Positions 7,230-14,068 of a DNA stretch of 54,506 nt are shown here, piece by piece. Position 1 is the stretch's first letter, and every line of letters begins with the position of its first letter. Position numbers and translations under genes: made by a program. The notes below the pieces were generated by a model, which saw nothing but the letters and a program-made list of their open reading frames with translations, did no database searches and had not been told where the DNA came from. Origin of the DNA: an uncultured Spirochaetales bacterium. Its GTDB lineage: Bacteria > Spirochaetota > Spirochaetia > Sphaerochaetales > Sphaerochaetaceae. The DNA lies in contig CASENB010000022.1 in the NCBI GenBank assembly GCA_949289305.1, positions 1 to 54,506 on the forward strand, in the 5' to 3' direction.

Positions 7230-8589
7230 AATCGTTTGATAGCGGTTTAATCTTCGTTCTGTATATTTTTAAATAGAACATAATTGATAGGGAAATGCCG
7301 ATTATATCGGATACCAAGAACGACCACCATACGCCGGATATGCCAAATAGCTTGCTCATTATGTATGCTGCAGGAACTAGTATTCCAAGCTGTCTTAAAA
7401 TTGAGATTATCATGGTGTACATTCCAATTCCCGTGCCTTGGAAGGCAGATCCTAATGCTATTGATATGCTTGCAGGAAGGAAACAGAAAGAGATTATTCT
7501 TAGTGCTGGAATTCCGAGAGCATACATCTGCTCTGTCGAGTTGAACATATTGAGAAGCAGGTGCGGAAAGAACTGGAAGAATAAGAATCCTACAGCCATG
7601 ATGCCAAATGAGATCATGCAGCCTTTTCTGACAGTTTCCGTGATTCTATGCCTGTTTTTAGCGCCATAGTTGTATCCGATGATAGAAATAAGACCGGCAG
7701 ATAGTCCAAATACAGGCATGAAAACGAAGCTCTGAAGCTTGAAGTATACGCCAAAAACAGATACGGCAGTTGTGCTGAAGGCTATCAAAATGCCATTAAG
7801 AGCACTTACCATTAATGTGGAGATACTGTTTGTGATGATAGTTGGGAAACCAACTCTGTATATATCCACGATTGTGTTTCCTTTTGGCTTAAATCCTCTC
7901 ATGTTTATATTGATATGCTTTCCTCTGATAATGAAGAATACTGCAAGAATGGCTGCAATAATCTGTCCGATTACGGTAGCGATGGCAGCTCCTGCAACTC
8001 CCATTTTGAACGTGAAGATGAAGATAGGATCCAATATTATATTTGCAATCGCACCTACCGTCTGGGTTATCATGGAATGAAAGGAATCACCTGAAGCCTG
8101 CATTATGCGTTCGCATGTAACTTCAATGAAAATTCCGATTGATGCGATCAAACAGATTCTTGAGTAGCTTAGAGCCATAGACAGAAGCTGATCATCTTCT
8201 GTAAATAGCGCAAGGAATGGTTTTGCGAAAATAATTCCGAAGAGCGCAAAGCCAAGCCATGTAAGAATAGAAAGGAATATTCCATTTCGTCCTGCATTGT
8301 CAGCTTCTTCCTCTTTTCCTTCTCCGAGTCTTCTGCTTAAAAGGCTGTTTACGCCGACTGCCGTTCCTATCGCAAATGCTATCATCAGGTTCTGAAGAGG
8401 ATATGCAAGCGTTACAGCAGCCAGAGCTTCTTCGCTCAGCCATGAAACGAATATGCTGTCAACGATGTTGTAAAGTGCCTGCACCAGCATGCTTATCATG
8501 ATGGGGAGAGAAACCTTCATGATGAGTTTTCCAATGCTTTCTTTTCCCATCATCGCGCTTTTGTTTTTTCTTGTATTTTCATCACTCAT
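7228..8589 (-). CDS. MATE family multidrug/Na+ antiporter
   Basis: 453 residues from the ATG at 8589. Twelve hydrophobic segments fit a MATE exporter; the N-terminus carries the family pattern LIMKVSLPIMISMLVQALYNIVDSIFV, and the second half repeats it (VGFPTIITNSISTLMVSALN, about 235). The family exports cationic drugs or metabolites in exchange for Na+ or H+. An in-frame ATG at 8619 would add 10 residues, but neither start has a ribosome binding site, and a promoter with -10 at 8599-8604 would start the mRNA close to 8592, which excludes the longer form and implies an almost leaderless message. It is divergent from the aspartate kinase gene. Confidence 0.85.
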   Translation of the reverse strand: MSDENTRKNKSAMMGKESIGKLIMKVSLPIMISMLVQALYNIVDSIFVSWLSEEALAAVTLAYPLQNLMIAFAIGTAVGVNSLLSRRLGEGKEEEADNAGRNGIFLSILTWLGFALFGIIFAKPFLALFTEDDQLLSMALSYSRICLIASIGIFIEVTCERIMQASGDSFHSMITQTVGAIANIILDPIFIFTFKMGVAGAAIATVIGQIIAAILAVFFIIRGKHININMRGFKPKGNTIVDIYRVGFPTIITNSISTLMVSALNGILIAFSTTAVSVFGVYFKLQSFVFMPVFGLSAGLISIIGYNYGAKNRHRITETVRKGCMISFGIMAVGFLFFQFFPHLLLNMFNSTEQMYALGIPALRIISFCFLPASISIALGSAFQGTGIGMYTMIISILRQLGILVPAAYIMSKLFGISGVWWSFLVSDIIGISLSIMFYLKIYRTKIKPLSND

Positions 8590-8598
8590 AACATTGTA

Positions 8599-8650
8599 GA
8601 TATATCTTAGAGTCGACATTATTGCAAGACATGTCTTTTTTCCATATTAT
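8599..8650. promoter_or_regulatory. Divergent promoters sharing one palindromic -35
   Basis: TTGCAA at 8622-8627 is its own reverse complement. On the plus strand it is 17 bases from TATTAT (8645-8650), and the aspartate kinase ATG follows the -10 by 6 bases. On the minus strand it is 17 bases from TATATC (8599-8604), and the MATE ATG follows by 9 bases. Both genes lack a Shine-Dalgarno sequence, so both mRNAs should be leaderless or nearly so, and polymerase can probably serve only one direction at a time. Confidence 0.65.
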
Positions 8651-8656
8651 TCAGAT

Positions 8657-9958
8657 ATGATAGTTTGTAAATTCGGAGGCTCAAGCGTAGCCGACTCTGC
8701 ACAGATTGAAAAAGTAAAAAATATTATAAAAAGCGACGAGAGGAGAAGGGCTATTGTCGTATCTGCTCCTGGAAAAAGGAACAAGGAAGATGAGAAGATA
8801 ACAGACCTTCTTTATAAGGCCAACAGCGAAGTACAAAAAGGCTTAAGCTGCAAAGAGACGTTCTCAATAATTGAAAAAAGATATCTCGAAATTGCTGCTA
8901 GCCTCAAGCTTGACAAGAAAGCGCTCTCTTTAGAGCTTGATATAATAAGAAGGAATATCGACTCAGGATATGGTGCTGATTATGCAGCAAGCAGAGGCGA
9001 GTATCTCTCTGCGTTTTTAATCAGCCAGTATCTTAACTTTGAATTTGTAGACACTCAATCATGCATTGTAATCAATCAGGATGGAACGGTTAATCCCTAT
9101 AGCTATGAGCAGATTGGACGTATTGTGGATTCCAACAGCGATAAGGGCTATGTTTTTCCTGGGTTTTATGGTTCTACTGAGGACGGCTCAATAAAGACGT
9201 TCACGAGAGGCGGATCTGATATCACGGGAAGCGTGGTCGCAAGATCTGTTAATGCAGAGCTTTATGAGAACTGGACTGATGTGTCAGGATTTCTTTCTGC
9301 AGATCCGAGGATTGTGGAAGGTGCTAAGACTATAGACAGCTTAAGCTATAATGAGGTAAGAGAGCTTTCTGATTATGGCGCATCCGTATTCCATGAGGAG
9401 GCGATCGCACCTTTAATGGATACGTCTATCCCAATCAATATTAAAAATACTAACCGTCCTGAAGACAAAGGAACTCTCATTACTAGAGAGGTTAAAGACG
9501 CAAGCCTTGCCGGAGTCTCTGCAAAAGGCGGACTTTCAAGGATTAGGCTTAGAAAGCTAATGCTTTTTAAAAAGCACGGGATGAGGCACGCTCTTCTTAC
9601 GATGCTGCATATTTTTGGCGTTAGGCCTTCTTTCTCTTTATATGGGATTGATTCGATCGTATGGTTCTTCGATAGCAAGATGGCAACAGACAGCGTTCTA
9701 AGCGCAATGTGTGAAAGGCTTAAAAATGAATTCAGTCTTGATGAGATCACGGTCGATAGGGGACATGCGATACTCGGTGTTGTAGGCTCTTCTGTAATGA
9801 GCGACGATTCATTTATTAAGGCATCTGAAGCTTTGAAAAAAGAGAGCATAGATGTTACTTTCTTAAATTACGGCGCGTCAGATCTTTCCTATGCGTTCGG
9901 AATAAAGGAAGAGGACAAGGAAAGAGCTGTTAAAACCATATACGAAGCACTTTTCTAA
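8657..9958 (+). CDS. lysC: Aspartate kinase
   Basis: 433 residues. The N-terminus has the aspartokinase signature KFGGSSVAD (5-13), followed by the nucleotide-binding parts GFYG and FTRGGSDITGSVVA (about 178-192) and NWTDVSGFLSADPR (about 203-216). The C-terminal 120 residues fit tandem ACT domains for feedback control. It makes aspartyl phosphate, the first step toward lysine, threonine, methionine and diaminopimelate. It is a single gene with its own terminator and an apparently leaderless mRNA. The length is typical of the monofunctional, one-gene type. Confidence 0.92.
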   Translation: MIVCKFGGSSVADSAQIEKVKNIIKSDERRRAIVVSAPGKRNKEDEKITDLLYKANSEVQKGLSCKETFSIIEKRYLEIAASLKLDKKALSLELDIIRRNIDSGYGADYAASRGEYLSAFLISQYLNFEFVDTQSCIVINQDGTVNPYSYEQIGRIVDSNSDKGYVFPGFYGSTEDGSIKTFTRGGSDITGSVVARSVNAELYENWTDVSGFLSADPRIVEGAKTIDSLSYNEVRELSDYGASVFHEEAIAPLMDTSIPINIKNTNRPEDKGTLITREVKDASLAGVSAKGGLSRIRLRKLMLFKKHGMRHALLTMLHIFGVRPSFSLYGIDSIVWFFDSKMATDSVLSAMCERLKNEFSLDEITVDRGHAILGVVGSSVMSDDSFIKASEALKKESIDVTFLNYGASDLSYAFGIKEEDKERAVKTIYEALF

Positions 9959-9981
9959 GAATTATAAGTTTCATTATTTAG

Positions 9982-10005
9982 CCGCTATGAAAAATAGCGG
10001 TTTTT
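9982..10005 (+). terminator. Terminator of the aspartate kinase gene
   Basis: CCGCTAT, five-base loop, ATAGCGG, then TTTTT, 24 bases after the stop codon. Confidence 0.85.
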
Positions 10006-10012
10006 AATCAAC

Positions 10013-10041
10013 AAAAAAACGGATAGGATTTCTCCTATCCG
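10013..10041 (-). terminator. Terminator of the ABC ATPase gene
   Basis: On the minus strand CGGATAGGA, loop GAAA, TCCTATCCG, then seven U. It is a 9-bp perfect stem facing the aspartate kinase terminator. Confidence 0.9.
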
Positions 10042-10063
10042 TACTGGATGTATTTTTTTATGC

Positions 10064-11158
10064 TTAGCGGATTCTCATCTCTGTTTCAGCATCGAAGAAT
10101 CTTGCCTTCTCCATATCAACAACAAGAGAAACCTTTTCGCCAACTGTCGGTGTGATTGATGGATCAATCTTACCAACTACGTTAGCCTTACTTGTTGCAA
10201 CGTGCACCTGAGTCTCAGATCCGAGTGGCTCAACAACGTTTACTGCACCGTCAATTGTCTTTCCGTCAACTGGTGTGTGTGAGAACTCAACATCCTCTGG
10301 TCTGATACCGAATGTCACATCCTTTCCTTCATATGGCTGTAAGAACTTTGCCTGAGCATCTGTAACCTTTAAGCGGAATGTTCCTTCCTCTACATATGTT
10401 CCATCTGCTTCCTTCTTAACTGTCATATTGAGGAAGTTCATTGGAGGTGATCCGATGAATCCTGCTACGAACTTGTTGTCTGGTTCGTTATAGAGTTCAA
10501 GTGGTCCGCCGATCTGTTGGATAACGCCAAGTTTCATAACAACGATCTTGTCAGCCATTGTAAGAGCTTCAACCTGGTCGTGTGTAACATAGATCATTGT
10601 CGCCTTTAGTCTGTGGTGTAGAGCTGAGATCTCCGCTCTCATCTGAACACGAAGTTTAGCATCGAGGTTTGATAGCGGCTCGTCGAAAAGGAATACTTTT
10701 GGCTGACGAACGATAGCTCTTCCTACAGCAACACGCTGTCTCTGTCCACCTGATAGTGCCTTTGGCTTTCTATCTAGAAGCATTTCGATGTCAAGGATCT
10801 TAGCAGCTTCCTTAACTCTCTGGTCGATTTCCTCTTTTGGGAACTTTCTGATCTTAAGACCGAATGCCATATTGTCATAAACGGTCATGTGAGGATATAG
10901 AGCATAGTTCTGGAATACCATAGCGATGTCTCTATCCTTTGGTGGAACGTCGTTCATAAGCTTTCCGTCAATGTAAAGCTCGCCTGAGGAGATGTCTTCA
11001 AGTCCTGCAACCATTCTTAATGTTGTTGACTTTCCGCATCCTGAAGGTCCTACGAGAACAACGAATTCCTGATCTTCGATATCGATGTTAACGTTGTCTA
11101 CAGCTTTAACGCCGCCATCGTAGATCTTGCAGATATTTTTTAATACAACTGCACTCAT
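10064..11158 (-). CDS. ugpC: Sugar ABC transporter ATPase, MsmK/UgpC/MalK type
   Basis: 364 residues. Walker A GPSGCGKST (37-45), signature LSGGQRQRVAVGRA (about 135-148), Walker B VFLFDEPLSNLDA, switch histidine in VTHDQ, and a C-terminal MalK-type OB/TOBE regulatory domain from about residue 240 (FGIRPEDV). It powers CUT1-type importers of oligosaccharides or glycerol phosphate. No permease or binding-protein gene is adjacent, so it is probably a shared ATPase serving several transporters encoded elsewhere, as MsmK does in Gram-positive bacteria. It has a single-gene promoter and terminator. Confidence 0.9.
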   Translation of the reverse strand: MSAVVLKNICKIYDGGVKAVDNVNIDIEDQEFVVLVGPSGCGKSTTLRMVAGLEDISSGELYIDGKLMNDVPPKDRDIAMVFQNYALYPHMTVYDNMAFGLKIRKFPKEEIDQRVKEAAKILDIEMLLDRKPKALSGGQRQRVAVGRAIVRQPKVFLFDEPLSNLDAKLRVQMRAEISALHHRLKATMIYVTHDQVEALTMADKIVVMKLGVIQQIGGPLELYNEPDNKFVAGFIGSPPMNFLNMTVKKEADGTYVEEGTFRLKVTDAQAKFLQPYEGKDVTFGIRPEDVEFSHTPVDGKTIDGAVNVVEPLGSETQVHVATSKANVVGKIDPSITPTVGEKVSLVVDMEKARFFDAETEMRIR

Positions 11159-11188
11159 TCTTTTCTCCTTAGTTTTTAACTAGAAATA

Positions 11189-11217
11189 AGCATATGGCCT
11201 CAAATGGCATAGGTCAA
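11189..11217 (-). promoter_or_regulatory. Promoter of the MsmK/UgpC-type gene
   Basis: On the minus strand TTGACC (11212-11217), 17-base spacer, TATGCT (11189-11194). AAGGAG precedes the ATG at 11158. Confidence 0.65.
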
Positions 11218-11260
11218 ACAAAATTTTTATCAAAAATAGAAAAAAACAGTAAAAAAATCG

Positions 11261-11308
11261 TTGAAAATGCCTTTTTGTTGACTATATAATCAAATTTGGT
11301 CAAAAAGG
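11261..11308 (+). promoter_or_regulatory. Promoter and inverted repeat before the TetR gene
   Basis: TTGAAA (11261-11266), 18 bases, TATAAT (11285-11290). The -10 is embedded in an inverted repeat whose arms are CCTTTTTGTTGAC (11270-11282) and GTCAAAAAGG (11299-11308). This layout suits autorepression by the TetR product, and the divergent ATPase promoter has a GGTCAA copy at 11212. Regulator binding is inference. Confidence 0.5.
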
Positions 11309-11315
11309 AATATAA

Positions 11316-11900
11316 ATGCCTAAAATTTATACAAAAGAAGAGAAAGAAAACATAAGGCGAGAACTTCAAAATGCTTCACGCGAATGTCTTAAGAGGTATG
11401 GAGTGCGCCATACTACGGTTGATGAGCTTGTGAAAATGGTCAATATTCCAAAAGGGACGTTTTATCTTTTTTACAATAACAAGGAACAGCTGTTTTTAGA
11501 TACGCTTGAGACGTTTTCAAATAATGAGGAAGAGAGATATTTGCAGATGCTTGAGAATCTCGATGAGAACCATATCGTAACGAGTCTTAGTACAGTTTTT
11601 TATGAGATGGCCTACTCATTTTATAAAAGCGGGTTATACAACCTTCTTGATGACAATCAGATGAACATAATAATGAGGCATTTAAACGATGATGAAAAAG
11701 AGCGTGTGAAAAAGAGCAGATATGAATATATAAATAAGATCTTATATTATTTCTCTATAGATGATGATAGAGAGATAGCCTCGTTTAAAACGGCATTTAA
11801 CGCACTTTTTTATATAATGTTGCATGACGATGCAGTAGAGGATATCGAGGGTGCGCTTAAAACGCTCATAAGAGGGCTGGTGTTGCAACTGGTAGAATAG
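11316..11900 (+). CDS. TetR/AcrR family transcriptional regulator
   Basis: 194 residues. The N-terminal TetR helix-turn-helix is clear (about 12-60: ASRECLKRYGVRHTTVDELVK, then IPKGTFYLFYNNKEQLF). The rest is a helical ligand domain with no recognisable specificity. AAGGA lies 6 bases upstream of the ATG. It is divergent from the MsmK/UgpC-type ATPase gene with about 157 bases between them, so it may control that gene as well as itself. Confidence 0.85.
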   Translation: MPKIYTKEEKENIRRELQNASRECLKRYGVRHTTVDELVKMVNIPKGTFYLFYNNKEQLFLDTLETFSNNEEERYLQMLENLDENHIVTSLSTVFYEMAYSFYKSGLYNLLDDNQMNIIMRHLNDDEKERVKKSRYEYINKILYYFSIDDDREIASFKTAFNALFYIMLHDDAVEDIEGALKTLIRGLVLQLVE

Positions 11901-11931
11901 TGGTGTAAAAAGGCCAACAATGTGAGGATTA

Positions 11932-11960
11932 TTGACTGCAAAGAGCGTATGATCTAATAT
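11932..11960 (+). promoter_or_regulatory. Promoter of the antisense RNA
   Basis: TTGACT (11932-11937), 17-base spacer, TAATAT (11955-11960). This is the best sigma-70 type promoter in the gap and no plus-strand gene follows it, which points to a non-coding product starting near 11967. Confidence 0.7.
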
Positions 11961-11966
11961 TAAAAT

Positions 11967-12077
11967 ATAAAGAGAAGCACTGCCGATAGACAGCTGGCTT
12001 CAGAGTCCGCGATTAAGCACGGACGCTTGTACTACGGGTCCGCCCCTAATGCTTTCCAGGGCCGGGGCGGTTGCTTA
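11967..12077 (+). ncRNA. Candidate antitoxin antisense RNA, about 110 nt
   Basis: The RNA would begin about 7 bases after the TAATAT -10. It contains the 5' hairpin AGAAGC...GCTTC (about 11973-12001), a GTCCG/CGGAC hairpin (12005-12024) and a terminal stem CCGCCCC/GGGGCGG (12040-12070) followed by TTGCTTA. It is complementary to the last 30 bases or so of the minus-strand peptide frame and to that message's entire 3' untranslated region. This convergent 3'-overlap is the arrangement of txpA/RatA and bsrG/SR4 type I systems in Bacillus. The function is inferred from layout. Confidence 0.55.
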
Positions 12078-12156
12078 TGAACAGCATAATAGCTGTGGCA
12101 AGAGAAAGGACTTTTATAGTCAATTCAATTACATTTAGAACCAAATCCCAAACCAT
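12046..12156 (-). CDS. Small hydrophobic peptide, candidate type I toxin
   Basis: A 36-codon frame starting MVWDLVLNVIELTIK, continuing with a membrane-spanning stretch VLSLATAIMLFIS and ending in the basic tail NRPGPGKH. AAAGGAGC lies 6 bases before the ATG, a strong ribosome binding site. On the minus strand TGGACT (12277-12282), 17 bases, AATAAT (12254-12259) could give a leader of about 90 nt with hairpins near the start (TCCAGT...ACTGGA; AGCCTATACAGGCT; AGATTCTTAATCT). A minus-strand terminator (GAAGC...GCTTC, then UCUUU) lies at about 11967-12001. A single-span peptide with a short basic end facing an antisense RNA is typical of type I toxins. No sequence homologue is claimed. Confidence 0.55.
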   Translation of the reverse strand: MVWDLVLNVIELTIKVLSLATAIMLFISNRPGPGKH

Positions 12157-12352
12157 ATAAGCTCCTTTTAGATTAAGAATCTATGAAGCCTATACAGGCT
12201 CCAGTGTGTTACAACTGGAAGCCAAAGCCTACCGAATATAGCAGTGCCGAAACATTATTGATCGTAAAATAGAAATAGTCCAGATATTTTTTAGAGAAAT
12301 GGATTATCGGAAGAATAAGAATTCATTGCTTTAAATTGTTAAGAGATGTGCT

Positions 12353-12382
12353 GCAAAAAAGCCGCCTTTTTTCTGGCGGCTT
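12353..12382 (-). terminator. Terminator of the CNNM/CBS gene
   Basis: On the minus strand AAGCCGCC, loop, GGCGGC followed by six U, about 33 bases beyond the stop codon. Confidence 0.85.
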
Positions 12383-12414
12383 ATGTGTAGTAAATTGAAT
12401 AGTTTTAAAAAGGA

Positions 12415-13785
12415 TCAGTTATCTTCCTCTTTAGCCTTTTCTTCTTCCTTTTCTTTTTCATCCTCTTTAGTGATTTTGCTTACGAGGGCTTCAACAATTC
12501 TCTTGTCTTCTATTTTTGTGACGTGCACATGAAGACCGAATACGTCGCATTCAAGCTCCGTTCCGTCTTGCGGTATTTCGTTTAGAGTAGAAAATACCAT
12601 TCCTCCGACCGTATCGAAATCATGCTCTTCGTTTGGAAGATCTATATCGAGCGCTTCTTCAAGGTCTTCTACTGAGAGTGTTCCAGATACTTTCCAAAGA
12701 TTTTCATCAAGTTGTACTATCTCTTTTTCCTCTTCTTCATCAAATTCGTCGTATATGTTTCCAACGATCTCTTCGAGAAGATCTTCAAGAGACACTAAGC
12801 CGCTTGTTTGCCCGTATTCGTCGACGCAGATTGCGATATGCTGTTTTTTCTTTTGCATTTCAGAAAAGAGCTTGTCTGCTCTTATTGTCTCTGGAACGAA
12901 ATATGCAGATCTCATAAGATCTTTGACGCTCTTCATTTTCTCTTCGTTTAAATTAAGAAGAAAGTCCCTGGAATTAAGAATTCCTATGATGTCATTTAGA
13001 TCTTCGTCATATACAGGGAATCTTGATCTTCCGCTCTCTTTTATAAGGCTTAATATCTCTGCGTTATGCATATTGCATTGTACTGCCCATATGTCGCTTG
13101 CCCTCGTCATTATTTCAGAGACAGGAGTATCGTTAAGTTCGAATACGTTTTGAATCCACTCCCTCTCATCTTCCTCTATCTGTCCGCTCTCTCCGCCTGC
13201 ATCTACCATGAGACGGATGTCTTCCTCTGTTGCGGCTTCTTCCTCTGCATCTGTCTTGAAGCGGAAGATTTTCAGCACTAGGTTAGTGCAGAATGACAGA
13301 AACCAAATTACAGGGCGCATTATCTTAGCTAGGATTGAAAGGACTTTGCATGAAAAACGTGCGACTTGGTCTGCTTTCTGCTGTGCTATGCGCTTAGGAA
13401 CAAGTTCTCCAAATATAAGTGTGAAGAACGATATTATTATTGTTATTACAAATACCGATATCGTATTAAGTACGTTATACGGTATTGTCGCTCCCCATGA
13501 AATAAAGACTTTCGTAAGCTCTTCTGCAAGCGTATCGGCAGCTAAAGCAGAACCTAAGAATCCTGCAAGTGTTATTCCGATTTGTATCGTTGATAAGAAG
13601 TTTGATGGGTTTTCGACCATCTTTAGAAGAACTTTTGCAGTTTTATCTCCGTCCTCAACCTGTTTTTTCAGCTTGTTGTGGTTTAGCGATATGACAGCAA
13701 TCTCTGCTGAGGCAAAGAATGCATTTATTAAAATAAGAATTATCTGTACTACTATTTGTCTAGGTATAGAAACTACGCTTTCCAA
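12415..13785 (-). CDS. CNNM/CBS-pair transporter (CorC/HlyC, MpfA-like)
   Basis: 456 residues: N-terminal CNNM (DUF21) membrane domain with about four hydrophobic segments (1-180; includes FFASAEIAVISLNHNKL), a CBS pair (about 210-335: VSEIMTRASDIWAV, SRFPVYDEDLNDIIGIL, ICVDEYGQTSGLVSLEDLLEEIVG), and a C-terminal CorC_HlyC domain (about 355-435), then a charged acidic tail. Members such as Bacillus MpfA export Mg2+, and others affect Co2+ resistance. The start is a TTG at 13785 with CAGAGGAG 7-8 bases upstream; no ATG is available. The gene has a 200-nt leader that can pair with its own ribosome binding site (see 13793-13945), so translation is probably controlled by an RNA switch. Confidence 0.88.
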   Translation of the reverse strand: MESVVSIPRQIVVQIILILINAFFASAEIAVISLNHNKLKKQVEDGDKTAKVLLKMVENPSNFLSTIQIGITLAGFLGSALAADTLAEELTKVFISWGATIPYNVLNTISVFVITIIISFFTLIFGELVPKRIAQQKADQVARFSCKVLSILAKIMRPVIWFLSFCTNLVLKIFRFKTDAEEEAATEEDIRLMVDAGGESGQIEEDEREWIQNVFELNDTPVSEIMTRASDIWAVQCNMHNAEILSLIKESGRSRFPVYDEDLNDIIGILNSRDFLLNLNEEKMKSVKDLMRSAYFVPETIRADKLFSEMQKKKQHIAICVDEYGQTSGLVSLEDLLEEIVGNIYDEFDEEEEKEIVQLDENLWKVSGTLSVEDLEEALDIDLPNEEHDFDTVGGMVFSTLNEIPQDGTELECDVFGLHVHVTKIEDKRIVEALVSKITKEDEKEKEEEKAKEEDN

Positions 13786-13792
13786 TTTATAT

Positions 13793-13945
13793 CTCCTCTG
13801 TTCTTAAATTTTCAATTTCCATTTTCTTCAAAATAGAAATCAGAGGAGCAGCTTTTGATTAAAAAGACGGCACAAATGGTAGGGCACGTCCTCTTCTTTA
13901 ATGTTAACTTTGGTATTACTACCAGGGCCTTCGTCCACTTTCTAT
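13793..13945 (-). promoter_or_regulatory. Structured 5' leader, candidate riboswitch of the CNNM/CBS gene
   Basis: On the minus strand the leader holds nested pairings: ATAGAAA/TTTCTAT (13939-13945 with 13833-13839), GACG/CGTC (13932-13935 with 13866-13869) and TGGTAG/CTACCA (13919-13924 with 13877-13882). The last competes with a hairpin TGGTA-GTAA-TACCA (13911-13924) that has a GNRA loop. CTCCTCTG (13841-13848) is perfectly complementary to the ribosome binding site CAGAGGAG (13793-13800), and its TCCTCT core also pairs with AGAGGA (13889-13894). These are mutually exclusive anti-SD and anti-anti-SD pairings, the usual logic of a translational riboswitch. I could not match it to M-box, yybP-ykoY, NiCo or crcB consensus elements. 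Confidence 0.6.
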
Positions 13946-13991
13946 CAATATTCCTATTGCACTTATCTCTGTGCGGTATAAATATAATATG

Positions 13992-14020
13992 AATATAAAT
14001 GAACGCTTTACACTAGTCAA
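13992..14020 (-). promoter_or_regulatory. Promoter of the CNNM/CBS gene
   Basis: On the minus strand TTGACT (14015-14020), 17-base spacer, TATATT (13992-13997). Transcription from about 13985 gives a 5' untranslated region of about 200 nt, which is exceptional among the genes in this window. Confidence 0.7.
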
Positions 14021-14033
14021 GAAGAACAGCGGA

Positions 14034-14061
14034 TTGTGAGAAATACTTTATGCTATAATAT
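14034..14061 (+). promoter_or_regulatory. Promoter of the phosphatase gene, predicts a leaderless mRNA
   Basis: TTGTGA (14034-14039), 16 bases, TAATAT (14056-14061); the ATG at 14069 follows the -10 by 7 bases. There is no Shine-Dalgarno sequence. An overlapping TATAAT stands at 14054-14059. Confidence 0.55.
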
Positions 14062-14068
14062 AATAAAT

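Noticed and set aside
3842..12280. CRISPR array in the gaps with repeated elements
   Set aside because: The repeats are two dispersed RNA-like copies, not regularly spaced identical repeats, and no cas gene is present.
13208..13807. Long plus-strand frame opposite the CNNM/CBS gene
   Set aside because: It is the antisense shadow of a conserved protein and has no homology signature or ribosome binding site.
13793..13945. Assigning the leader to the M-box or yybP-ykoY riboswitch
   Set aside because: The context would fit, but I cannot find the conserved core sequences of either class, so I left it unclassified.
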